Shown piece by piece: positions 18,777-26,325 of a DNA stretch of 64,000 nt (within the stretch, counting starts at the first letter, position 1; every line of letters starts with the position of its first letter). The stretch lies in NCBI GenBank assembly GCA_016218665.1, contig JACRDI010000036.1, positions 119,414-183,413 on the forward strand, in the 5' to 3' direction. Origin of the DNA: Desulfovibrio sp. (lineage in GTDB: Bacteria; Desulfobacterota; Desulfovibrionia; Desulfovibrionales; Desulfovibrionaceae). Under the pieces are notes generated by a model. That model saw only the letters and a list, made by a program, of their open reading frames with translations, was not told the DNA's origin and searched no databases. The position numbers and the translations under genes were made by a program.

Positions 18777-19949
18777 ATGAGCATCCCCCCCGAAAAGAGC
18801 TTCCGCGATCCCGGCGGCCCCGTGTGGATCAGCGCGGGCGAGGCCTCCGGCGACATCCACGCCGCCAGCCTGCTCCACGCCTTGCAGGAGGTGGACCCCG
18901 GCCTGCGCGCCCTGGGCATGGGCGGCCCTGCGCTCGCCAAGGCCGGGTGCGAGGTGCGCTTCCCCATGCGCCTCATCTCCCTGGTGGGCCTCACCGAGGT
19001 CCTCTCCGGCCTGCCGCGCATCCTCCGCCTGCTGACCCAGGTGAAGCAGGCCCTCATGGCCGCCCGGCCGCGCGCGCTGGTGCTCATCGACTGCCCGGAC
19101 TTCCATTTCCGCGTGGCCCGCATCGCCAGGAAGCTCGGCATCCCGGTGTACTACTACGTGAGCCCGCAGGTATGGGCCTGGCGCTCCGGCCGGGTGGAGT
19201 TCCTGCGCCAGTTCACGCGCCGGGTGCTGTGCATCCTGCCCTTCGAGAAGGACTTCTACGCCGGGCGGGGCATGGACGTGGACTACGTGGGCCATCCGCT
19301 CATGGACCAGATGCCGCTCTCCGAGCTGGACGCCATGCGCCCGGACCCGGACCTGCTGGGGCTTCTGCCCGGCAGCCGCCGCAAGGAGATCGCCGCGCTC
19401 CTGCCGGAATTCGCCCGCGCGGCGCTGATCCTGCGGGAGCGCCTGCCGAACCTGAAGCTGGGCCTTGCCCGCGCCCCCGGCGTGGAGGAAAGCTTCCTGC
19501 GCCGATTCCTGCCCGCAGATCTACCGGTGACCATCCACCCGCCCGAGGACCGCTACCGGCTCATGCGCATGAGCCGCGCGTTGCTCGCCGCCAGCGGCAC
19601 GGTGACGCTGGAGGCCGCGCTCATCGGCACGCCCACCGTGGTCGCCTACAGGCTCTCGGCCGTAAGCTTCGCCATCGGCAAGGCCGTGGTGCAGGTGAAG
19701 TGGGCCAGCCTGCCCAACCTCATCATGGGCCGGGAAATCTTCCCCGAGCTGCTGCAGGACAAGGCGAAGGGCGAGCTCATGGCCGAGCGCCTGCGCCCCT
19801 GGCTGGCGGAGGACATCGCCCTGGGCCAGGCCCGGGCCGACCTGGCGGGCCTGCGCGCCAAGGTGGGCGGGCCCGGCGCGGCGCACAGGGCCGCGGCCAT
19901 CATTCTGGACGACCTGCGCACCCTCGCCGAAGCAACCCCCAAACGATAG
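18777..19949 (+). CDS. lpxB: Lipid A disaccharide synthase
   Basis: A 390-residue peripheral membrane glycosyltransferase that joins UDP-2,3-diacylglucosamine to lipid X. Family motifs are clear: ISAGEASGDIHA, LIDCPDFHFR, YYVSPQVWAWR, VGHPLMD, LPGSRRKEI, ASGTVTLEAA and VKWASLPNLI. The ATG at 18777 begins a short N-terminal lead before the conserved part; no strong ribosome-binding site precedes it, so translation may start slightly elsewhere. It is followed after 13 bases by a small gene of unknown function. Confidence 0.95.
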   Translation: MSIPPEKSFRDPGGPVWISAGEASGDIHAASLLHALQEVDPGLRALGMGGPALAKAGCEVRFPMRLISLVGLTEVLSGLPRILRLLTQVKQALMAARPRALVLIDCPDFHFRVARIARKLGIPVYYYVSPQVWAWRSGRVEFLRQFTRRVLCILPFEKDFYAGRGMDVDYVGHPLMDQMPLSELDAMRPDPDLLGLLPGSRRKEIAALLPEFARAALILRERLPNLKLGLARAPGVEESFLRRFLPADLPVTIHPPEDRYRLMRMSRALLAASGTVTLEAALIGTPTVVAYRLSAVSFAIGKAVVQVKWASLPNLIMGREIFPELLQDKAKGELMAERLRPWLAEDIALGQARADLAGLRAKVGGPGAAHRAAAIILDDLRTLAEATPKR

Positions 19950-19962
19950 GACAGCAGCAACC

Positions 19963-20271
19963 ATGGAAGCCGTGCGCGTCTACGCCGACATCCACGGCCT
20001 CTCGCCCGAGGCCTTCGAGGAAATCCGCCACTCCATGCCCTTTGACCAGGTGGTGTACAAGAACCGCGTGCTCGCGGTGGACTTCGAGGGGCACTACATC
20101 GACGTGGAGCCCTTTCTGGAGGACATCGCCCGCCTGCTGGACGAGGACGGCTGGGGCAAGCTCGACTACATCGACCAGATCGACTACGCCCTCACCCGCT
20201 ACGTCATCAAGAAGGGCGAGTGGACGGCCAAGGGCGTGCTGGTGGACAACGTGGTGGAAGGCATGAAGTAG
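19963..20271 (+). CDS. Conserved-looking small acidic protein, unknown function
   Basis: A 102-residue protein of unrecognised family. It is rich in Asp/Glu and aromatic residues (HYIDVEPFLEDIARLLDEDGWGKLDYIDQIDYALTRY is the core, at about residues 45-82) with no signal peptide or membrane helix, so it should be cytoplasmic. The start ATG is 13 bases after lpxB, with a modest AGGACAG site, which suggests co-transcription. Base composition matches its neighbours, so it is unlikely to be a spurious frame. Confidence 0.7.
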   Translation: MEAVRVYADIHGLSPEAFEEIRHSMPFDQVVYKNRVLAVDFEGHYIDVEPFLEDIARLLDEDGWGKLDYIDQIDYALTRYVIKKGEWTAKGVLVDNVVEGMK

Positions 20272-20342
20272 CGCGGCAAGCGCGCCGCGTCCGTCCCGGC
20301 GCGGCATTCCCCCCGCACCCCCAACCACAGGAGGGGCGACGC

Positions 20343-20738
20343 ATGCGCCTCATCGGCAACATCATCTGGTTCGTTTTCGGCGGGCTGTGCATGGGCCTGG
20401 GCTGGTTCCTGGTGGGCCTTCTCATGTTCGTGTCCATCATCGGCATCCCCTGGGGACGGGCCTGCTTCATGCTGGGCGGCTTCTGCCTGTGGCCCTTCGG
20501 GCGCGAGGTGGTGAACCGCCGCACAGTCACCGGGCGCGACGACATTGGCACCGGGCCGCTGGGGTTCCTCGGCAACGTGGCCTGGTTCCTCGTGGCCGGG
20601 TTCTGGCTGGCCCTCGGCCACCTTGGCTCCGCCCTGCTCTGCTTCATCACCATCATCGGCATTCCCTTCGGCCTGCAGCACCTGAAGCTCGTGGGCGCGA
20701 CCTTGGCTCCCATCGGGAAGACGGTGGTGGAGGTATAG
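20343..20738 (+). CDS. YccF-family inner membrane protein
   Basis: A 131-residue protein starting after CAGGAGGGGCGACGC. It has two copies of the YccF repeat: N-terminal (NIIWFVFGGLCMGLGWF, SIIGIPWGRACF) and C-terminal (NVAWFLVAGFWLALGHL, TIIGIPFGLQHLKL). About four membrane helices are predicted. The family is widespread and its function is not established. Confidence 0.88.
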   Translation: MRLIGNIIWFVFGGLCMGLGWFLVGLLMFVSIIGIPWGRACFMLGGFCLWPFGREVVNRRTVTGRDDIGTGPLGFLGNVAWFLVAGFWLALGHLGSALLCFITIIGIPFGLQHLKLVGATLAPIGKTVVEV

Positions 20739-20791
20739 CCTGCCAGAACAATGAGCTTTCTTCACGAACGAACAGCACGAGTCAAAACGCC

Positions 20792-20820
20792 TTGAACAAT
20801 TATCAGCTCGCATATAAGAT
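20792..20820 (+). promoter_or_regulatory. Candidate sigma-70-type promoter of the AlbA gene
   Basis: TTGAAC (20792-20797) and TAAGAT (20815-20820) are separated by 17 bases in AT-rich DNA upstream of an AAAGGAG ribosome-binding site. Each hexamer matches four of six consensus bases, so this is a weak call. Confidence 0.35.
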
Positions 20821-20839
20821 ATAGCAAAAGGAGCTACGT

Positions 20840-22228
20840 ATGCGGACCAAAATCATCACTGATGCCGAGGCTTTGGCGTTATGCGAAAAGGCAGAAGATC
20901 ACTTTTTTGATCGCAAATCCGCGTCTATTGATGGAAAAGGTGTACAGAAAATCGTTGTTGCCTTTGCAAATGCTGACGGAGGCGATGTTTACATTGGCAT
21001 TTCTGACGGGAAACATGAACCGAACGCGGCAAATCGCTGGGAAGGCGTCCGGTTAATAGAAGAGTACAACCAACACATCCAAGCTATATCAGAAATATCA
21101 CCCACTGTTGCTGCAGAAATATCGTTCATTAAGACACAGAACAGACCTACGTATATCTTGCACATATCAATCGAGAAGAGCCAATCCGTTCATAAAACGG
21201 CTGCCGGTAGTATCTACGAGCGTAAGGGTGCGCAATCGCTCCCAGTAAAAGACCCACAAAAAATTACGGAACTTGCATTCGCTAAAGGCGCACAGTCCTA
21301 TGAAGAATACACTATTGACAAAGGGACAGCAGAAGACATCGTTGACGCAAAAGAAATTGAGGTTTTTCTGTCTGAGTTCTCACCAAGCACCGACCCTTTA
21401 GATATTGCATTGAACAAGCACCTGATAGACAGAAGTTCGTTCAAGCCAAAGGTTGCTGGCATATTATTATTTGCCAATGAGCCAGCAAGCATTATGACAA
21501 AGAAATGTTCTGTGAAAATTGCCCGCTATACAACAAAAGAAGACGATCCTGAGCGAGACCACTTAGGCACGATTGAAACACTTGAAGGTCCTTTATACCC
21601 ACTGATACGCCAGACCGTAAAACGTACAACAGATACAATGTCATCAATCAACGTCTGGACAGCGGATGGCCCGAAAGCGATGGAGTATCCGCCTGAAACA
21701 TTGTGGGAGATCGTCGTTAATGCTTTTATTCATCGGGACTACTCGATATCCGATGATGTGCAAATAAAAATATTCGACAACAGAATTGAGGTCATAAGTC
21801 CAGGGCGCCTTCCTGCATTCGTCACCAGTGAAAACATCCTTGATGTCCGCTATGCGAGAAACCCAAAAATTGTCAACATCCTCTCCAAGTACAAGACTCC
21901 ACCAAACAAAGATATAGGTGAAGGGCTGAATACTGCATTTCAAAAAATGAAAGAATGGAAACTACAGAGCCCAGAAATCATCGATGAAGTCAACTATGTC
22001 CGTGTAGTTATCCCGCATGCGTCATTGGCCACCCCACAGGATGCCATCATAGAATTCATCGAGAAGCATAGGACAATCACGAACAGACAAGCGAGAGAGA
22101 TCACCGGAATAAAAAGCGAGAACGCTGTAAAATCAGTTTTCTACAAACTTCAGAGCGCTGGATTAATAGAGATGATCCCCGAGCTCAAAGGAAATAAGGC
22201 CGCCTGGAGAAAGCCAATTCAGACATAA
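20840..22228 (+). CDS. AlbA_2/Schlafen-type DNA-binding protein with ATPase-like domain
   Basis: A 462-residue protein in clearly AT-richer DNA than its neighbours, which points to horizontal transfer. Residues 15-130 are an AlbA_2 domain (FFDRKSASIDG, VVAFANADGGDVYIGISDG). Residues about 285-390 match the HATPase_c_4 domain (PPETLWEIVVNAFIHRDYS, DNRIEVISPGRLP, NPKIVNIL, GEGLNTAF). The C-terminus has a winged helix (TNRQAREITGIKSENAVKSV). Such proteins are annotated as transcriptional regulators or ATP-dependent DNA helicase-related, and some occur in defence contexts. The ribosome-binding site AAAGGAG is good. It stands alone, without an obvious partner gene. Confidence 0.85.
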   Translation: MRTKIITDAEALALCEKAEDHFFDRKSASIDGKGVQKIVVAFANADGGDVYIGISDGKHEPNAANRWEGVRLIEEYNQHIQAISEISPTVAAEISFIKTQNRPTYILHISIEKSQSVHKTAAGSIYERKGAQSLPVKDPQKITELAFAKGAQSYEEYTIDKGTAEDIVDAKEIEVFLSEFSPSTDPLDIALNKHLIDRSSFKPKVAGILLFANEPASIMTKKCSVKIARYTTKEDDPERDHLGTIETLEGPLYPLIRQTVKRTTDTMSSINVWTADGPKAMEYPPETLWEIVVNAFIHRDYSISDDVQIKIFDNRIEVISPGRLPAFVTSENILDVRYARNPKIVNILSKYKTPPNKDIGEGLNTAFQKMKEWKLQSPEIIDEVNYVRVVIPHASLATPQDAIIEFIEKHRTITNRQAREITGIKSENAVKSVFYKLQSAGLIEMIPELKGNKAAWRKPIQT

Positions 22229-22314
22229 CCCTTAGCTTCTTCAGTTTGATCCCAATTGGGTGCTGGGAACTTACCGCGCCTGTATCTGCTGAAATACGGA
22301 GCAAGTTACTTCAA

Positions 22315-22533
22315 TCACCTTTTCTGCGCCTTGAGTTCCACATTCACCGCCCGCAGCCCTTGCCCGCCCTCGGCCAGGTCGAAGAGCACCTCTTCCCCGG
22401 GCGCGAGGGTCTGAAAGCCCTCGCGCTGGATCTCCGCATAGTGCACGAACACGTCCCGGCCGTCCTCGTCGGTGAGGAAGCCGAAGCCCTTGCGCTCGTC
22501 AAAGTAGTTCACCACGCCTGCGCGCCGCTGCAT
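22315..22533 (-). CDS. Cold-shock domain protein
   Basis: A 72-residue protein starting MQRRAGVVNYF, preceded by AGGAGGGCCTC. RNP1-like GFGFLTDE and RNP2-like DVFVHYAEI identify a CspA-type cold-shock domain that binds single-stranded nucleic acid. The protein is slightly longer than typical CspA at its basic C-terminus (KAQKR). A 26-codon upstream open extension has no homology. Confidence 0.9.
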   Translation of the reverse strand: MQRRAGVVNYFDERKGFGFLTDEDGRDVFVHYAEIQREGFQTLAPGEEVLFDLAEGGQGLRAVNVELKAQKR

Positions 22534-22627
22534 GAGGCCCTCCTGCCCGCGCGGGGGCGAGAGGCCCCGGCGGTCGGCGCAAGCATAGCCCAGTCGCCGG
22601 GCATACCGCAAGGCGGGCCGGAAAACA

Positions 22628-22650
22628 CAAAAAGCCCGCCAGAGGCGGGC
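22628..22650 (-). terminator. Terminator of infA
   Basis: On the minus strand GCCCGCC-TCT-GGCGGGC (22634-22650) is followed by TTTTTG. It lies about 30 bases past the infA stop. Confidence 0.85.
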
Positions 22651-22678
22651 CTGTGGTGCTTCGATTGTGCGAGGGGAA

Positions 22679-22897
22679 CTAGCGCAGGCGGAAGGTGATG
22701 CGGCCGCGGGTCAGGTCGTAGGGGGAAAGCTCCACCTTGACCTTGTCGCCGGGGAGGATGCGGATGTAGTGCTTGCGCATCTTGCCGGAAATGTGGCCCA
22801 GGATGCTGTGCCCGTTCTGCAGCTCGACGCGGAACATGGCGTTGGGCAGGGCTTCCTGGATGACGCCCTCGACCTCAATGGCTTCTTCTTTGGACAT
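22679..22897 (-). CDS. infA: Translation initiation factor IF-1
   Basis: A 72-residue S1/OB-fold protein with the full IF-1 pattern: [39 protein letters not shown] and [14 protein letters not shown]. It occupies the ribosomal A site during initiation. Alone here rather than in the ribosomal protein operon; a strong terminator follows. Confidence 0.97.
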   Translation of the reverse strand: MSKEEAIEVEGVIQEALPNAMFRVELQNGHSILGHISGKMRKHYIRILPGDKVKVELSPYDLTRGRITFRLR

Positions 22898-22978
22898 GCA
22901 GTCTCCTCAAAAAATTACGGCTGGCGCTTCAGAAATCCCGAAATATTTCGCGCCAGAACTCCCGAAAGGTGCAGATTA

Positions 22979-23695
22979 CTACGCCGAAACGCAAGCTTTG
23001 GCAAGCCCCGGCGCCTCATGCGCCGCGAACGCCCCCCCGGCCTGGGCCACGAACGCGCGCACCAGGGCCTCGTCCTTGCGCCCGCGGGCATCCTCCAGCC
23101 CGGTGTGCGCGTCCACGCCAGCGGGACGGACCGCGGCGATGGCGCTGGCCACGTTCTCCAGGGTGAGCCCTCCGGCCAGGATGAGCGGCCTGGGCAGTGC
23201 GCGGGCCAGCCGCGCGCTCACGGCCCAGTCGTGCGCCTTGCCCGTTGCGCCCGTGGCCCCGCTGGCGGGATCGAAGGTGTCGGTGAGGAAGGCGTCCACA
23301 AAGGGCGCGTGCGCCTGGGCCTGGGCCAGAATGTCCGCCTCCGGGGCCGTGCCCACCACCAGGCTCTTGATGACGAAGAGCTCCGGCGCGGCCTGCCGCA
23401 GGGCCCGCACCTGCGCCAGGGGCATGGTCCCGTGCAGCTGCACGCCGTCCGCCCCCAGAAAGCGGCACAGGGCCAGGGTCTCGGCCGCGTCCTCAAGGTA
23501 GGTGATGAGCACGCTCTCCGCCCGGCCCTTGAGGGCGGCGCAGATGGCCCGGGCCTCCTCGTCGGAGACGTCGGGCTTGTGAAAGGCCAGCCGCAGGGGC
23601 AGCCCCACGTGGGTGACGCCGCAGGAGGCGAGCATGAGGGCCTCCTCCACGCTAACCGCGCCGGCGACCTGAATCATTCTGTGCAAATTTGACAT
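22979..23695 (-). CDS. TrpF-like protein with altered active site
   Basis: A 238-residue (beta/alpha)8 protein of the phosphoribosylanthranilate isomerase family. Family features include GVQLHG, FLTDTFDPASGATGATGKAHDW and PLILAGGLTLENV. In genuine TrpF the first strand reads KICG and its Cys is the general base; here it reads IQVAG, with Ala at the Cys position. The Asp general-acid region is kept. No other trp genes are near. It may catalyse a different isomerisation or be a paralog of TrpF. It is divergent from the HD-GYP gene with a 72-base gap. Confidence 0.8.
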   Translation of the reverse strand: MSNLHRMIQVAGAVSVEEALMLASCGVTHVGLPLRLAFHKPDVSDEEARAICAALKGRAESVLITYLEDAAETLALCRFLGADGVQLHGTMPLAQVRALRQAAPELFVIKSLVVGTAPEADILAQAQAHAPFVDAFLTDTFDPASGATGATGKAHDWAVSARLARALPRPLILAGGLTLENVASAIAAVRPAGVDAHTGLEDARGRKDEALVRAFVAQAGGAFAAHEAPGLAKACVSA

Positions 23696-23767
23696 ATTCG
23701 CCCCTGGATTTCATACTGCCTTCGGGATAATGTCCCGGCAGTCACCCCCCCAACCCGGAGAACGCCT

Positions 23768-24988
23768 GTGGAGTGCAAGGACCGAGAACCATACGATATT
23801 GTCCGCGACATTCTCAAGGTCATCGAGGAACTGAATACCCTCAAGGATGTGGACTCCATCCTGGACAAGGTGCTGGCCGAAGCGCGCGGCATGACCAACG
23901 CCGACGCGGGCTCCATCTTCCTCATCGAGCGCGACCACCTGCGCTTCTTCTACGTGCACAACGACACGCTCTTCAAGGGCCCGGACGCCAGCAAGCACAT
24001 CTACACCGATTTCACCGTGCCCATCAACGAGCGCTCCATCGTGGGCTACGCCGCCATGACGGGCCAGACCATAGACATCCCCGACGCCTACGCCCTGAAC
24101 GGAGACGAGCCCTACTCCTTCAACAAGAGCTTCGACGAGGAAACGGGCTACCGCACCCGCTCCATGCTCACCATCCCGCTCAAGACCTTCCAGAGCAAGA
24201 TAGTGGGCGTCATGCAACTCATCAACGCCAGAGACTGCAAGGGCGACGTCCATCCCTTCACGGCGGACGACATCCAGTACGCCCCGCTCTTCGCCAACTC
24301 GGCCTCGGTGACCATCGAGCGCGGCATCATGACCCGCGAGATCATGCTGCGCATGATGAAGATGGCCGAGATGCGCGACCCCAAGGAGACCGGGGCCCAC
24401 GTGCAGCGCGTGGGCGCCTATACGGCGGAGATCTACCAGCAGTGGGCGCGCAACAGGGGGCTGGACGAGTTCGCCATAAAACGCAAAAAGGACACCCTGC
24501 GCCTGGCCGCCATGCTGCACGACGTGGGCAAGGTGGGCATCTCGGACGTGATTCTGAAGAAGCCCGGCCGCTTCGAGCCGCACGAGGCGGCCATCATGAA
24601 GTGGCACTCGGTGTACGGGGCGGCGCTGTTCGCCAACACCACCTCCGAGCTGGACCAGCTGTGCAAGGAGATCGCCCTGGGCCACCACGAGCGCTGGGAC
24701 GGCAAGGGCTACCCCGGCAAGCTGCCCGAGGACCTCTCCCAGGCGCGCGAGCTGTGCCAGGAGGAGATACAGGGCGAGGCCATCCCCATCGCCGCGCGCA
24801 TAACGGCCCTGGCCGACGTGTACGACGCGCTCATCTCCCACCGGGTGTACAAGGATGCCTGGCCCGAGGAGCAGGTGCTGGAGGAGATAGCGAAGGGCCG
24901 CGGCACCCAGTTCGATCCCGACGTGGTGGACGCCTTCATGCAGATCCAGGACGTCATCCGGGCCATTCGCCACAAGTACCAGGGGTAG
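23768..24988 (+). CDS. GAF/HD-GYP domain protein, probable cyclic-di-GMP phosphodiesterase
   Basis: A 406-residue cytoplasmic protein starting at GTG after CCCGGAGAACGCCT. Residues 15-180 are a GAF domain (DADAGSIFLIERDHLRFFYV). Residues about 195-400 form an HD-GYP domain with HDVGKVGIS, the signature HHERWDGKGYPGKLP and ARITALADVYDAL. HD-GYP enzymes degrade cyclic-di-GMP and the diagnostic GYP is present. The GAF domain suggests control by a small ligand. It appears to be a single-gene unit. Confidence 0.9.
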   Translation: MECKDREPYDIVRDILKVIEELNTLKDVDSILDKVLAEARGMTNADAGSIFLIERDHLRFFYVHNDTLFKGPDASKHIYTDFTVPINERSIVGYAAMTGQTIDIPDAYALNGDEPYSFNKSFDEETGYRTRSMLTIPLKTFQSKIVGVMQLINARDCKGDVHPFTADDIQYAPLFANSASVTIERGIMTREIMLRMMKMAEMRDPKETGAHVQRVGAYTAEIYQQWARNRGLDEFAIKRKKDTLRLAAMLHDVGKVGISDVILKKPGRFEPHEAAIMKWHSVYGAALFANTTSELDQLCKEIALGHHERWDGKGYPGKLPEDLSQARELCQEEIQGEAIPIAARITALADVYDALISHRVYKDAWPEEQVLEEIAKGRGTQFDPDVVDAFMQIQDVIRAIRHKYQG

Positions 24989-25018
24989 CCGCCGCGCGGC
25001 GGGGAAGCGGGCTTCCAC

Positions 25019-25978
25019 CTACAGGGTCACGGTCTCGAAGCTCATCCTCGAAAGGTCGAAGAGGAGCATCTTCCCCGCCAGCTTCGGCTCCCGGCCGCAA
25101 AGAATGTTCAGGGCCTCCCCGGCCATGATGGACGCGGCCGTGGCCACCGCCGGGGCGGGCGTGCCCTGGCTGTCCTCCGCCCCAGCGCCCGCGCCGAAGA
25201 AATCCGCCGGGCACGTGCCGAAGGGCAGCACCGTGGCCACCAGCCCGCACTGGCCCGCAACCGCCGCGGTCACCAGCGGCACCCCGGCCTTGGCCGCCTG
25301 CCGCGCCAGGGTCGCGCGGTCCTTCAGCCCGCCCAGGGCGTCCAGGCACAGCTGGGTTCCGGCCAAAAAGCGCGCCATGCCCTCGGCATCCAGAAAGTGG
25401 GCCACGGGCTCGAACGCCACCGCGGGGTTCACCTGCCGCATGCGCGCTGCCGCTGCCGCGGCCTTGTAGCCGCCCAGGCTGCGCCGCGTGGCGTACAGCT
25501 GGCGGTTCAGGTTGGAGGCCACGAACTCGTCGCCATCGGCCGCCTTGAGGTGCCCCACCCCGGCGCGCGCAAGCAGCTCCAGCGTGTAGCCGCCAAGGCC
25601 GCCAAGGCCCACCAGGGCCGCGCGGGAATCGAGGAGCGTGAGCTGCTCCTCCAGGCTGTAGGCGTCGTGGTTGCGCAGGTAGCGCTCGGGCAGAATGCCC
25701 AGCGCGAGCGCCGCGCGCTCCACCGTGGCCACGCTTTGCCCCTTGGGGCGGCCGGGCAGCTTCGCCGAGGCGGACTGGCCGGGCAAATCGGCCGCGACGG
25801 CCCTGCTGCGGGCGCCGGAACGGGCGCCAGAACGGCCGATGGTCCGGGCGATGTCCTGCACGAAATAGAACGGCAGCACGCTGATCCCCCGGCCATCGGG
25901 CAGGTGCGCAACCTGGGCCAGCGCACGGATGCGCTTCTCCAGCTGGGCGTCCACCCCCGTGCTTTTGGCGCCGGGCAT
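25019..25978 (-). CDS. ThiF/MoeB-family adenylyltransferase
   Basis: A 319-residue E1-like protein. The ATP-binding motif AALVGLGGLGGYTLELLARAGVG and the Arg finger region SNLNRQL are clear, with Asp in ADGDEF. It should activate the C-terminal Gly of a sulfur-carrier protein, and the MoaD-like partner is encoded directly upstream with a 3-base gap. An N-terminal extension of about 120 residues precedes the domain and includes an Arg/Ala/Ser/Gly low-complexity stretch. The paired zinc CxxC motifs of MoeB are not seen. Confidence 0.85.
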   Translation of the reverse strand: MPGAKSTGVDAQLEKRIRALAQVAHLPDGRGISVLPFYFVQDIARTIGRSGARSGARSRAVAADLPGQSASAKLPGRPKGQSVATVERAALALGILPERYLRNHDAYSLEEQLTLLDSRAALVGLGGLGGYTLELLARAGVGHLKAADGDEFVASNLNRQLYATRRSLGGYKAAAAAARMRQVNPAVAFEPVAHFLDAEGMARFLAGTQLCLDALGGLKDRATLARQAAKAGVPLVTAAVAGQCGLVATVLPFGTCPADFFGAGAGAEDSQGTPAPAVATAASIMAGEALNILCGREPKLAGKMLLFDLSRMSFETVTL

Positions 25979-25981
25979 GGC

Positions 25982-26209
25982 CTAGCCGCCCCCCACGGCG
26001 GGGAAGAGCCCCAGCCGGTCGCCGTCCCGCAGGGGGGCGGAAAGCTCGGCGTGGGTTCCGTTGACGAACACCAGCTTGATCTCCTCCGCCGGGATGCCCA
26101 GACGCGCAGCCACGCTGCCCGGGGTGTCCCCGGGGGACACGGGGTAGGCCTCGGCGTCCGGCGGGGTGAAGCGGGCCAGGCTGGCAAAGCATTTCAGGGT
26201 GATGTTCAT
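25982..26209 (-). CDS. MoaD/ThiS-like sulfur carrier protein
   Basis: A 75-residue beta-grasp protein ending in GGG, with the family stretch VFVNGTHAELSAPLRDGDRLGLFPAVGGG. The C-terminal glycine should be adenylated by the adjacent ThiF-like enzyme and then thiocarboxylated to deliver sulfur, typically to molybdopterin. In Desulfovibrio such pairs commonly follow a tungsten aldehyde:ferredoxin oxidoreductase gene; none is present here, so the sulfur acceptor is open. Confidence 0.85.
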   Translation of the reverse strand: MNITLKCFASLARFTPPDAEAYPVSPGDTPGSVAARLGIPAEEIKLVFVNGTHAELSAPLRDGDRLGLFPAVGGG

Positions 26210-26258
26210 GGCCGACCTCTATTATGAAGCCTGCGGACGGTCAACATCGCCCCATACG

Positions 26259-26306
26259 CAAAAAAGCCGGGGCCGGCAGACGCGGTGAGCGTCCCCCGGC
26301 CCCGGC
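26259..26306 (-). terminator. Terminator of the lactate permease gene
   Basis: GCCGGGGCC (26266-26274) pairs with GGCCCCGGC (26298-26306), and on the minus strand the stem is followed by TTTTTTG. Confidence 0.85.
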
Positions 26307-26325
26307 AGGGAAGCGTCGTCGCGGC

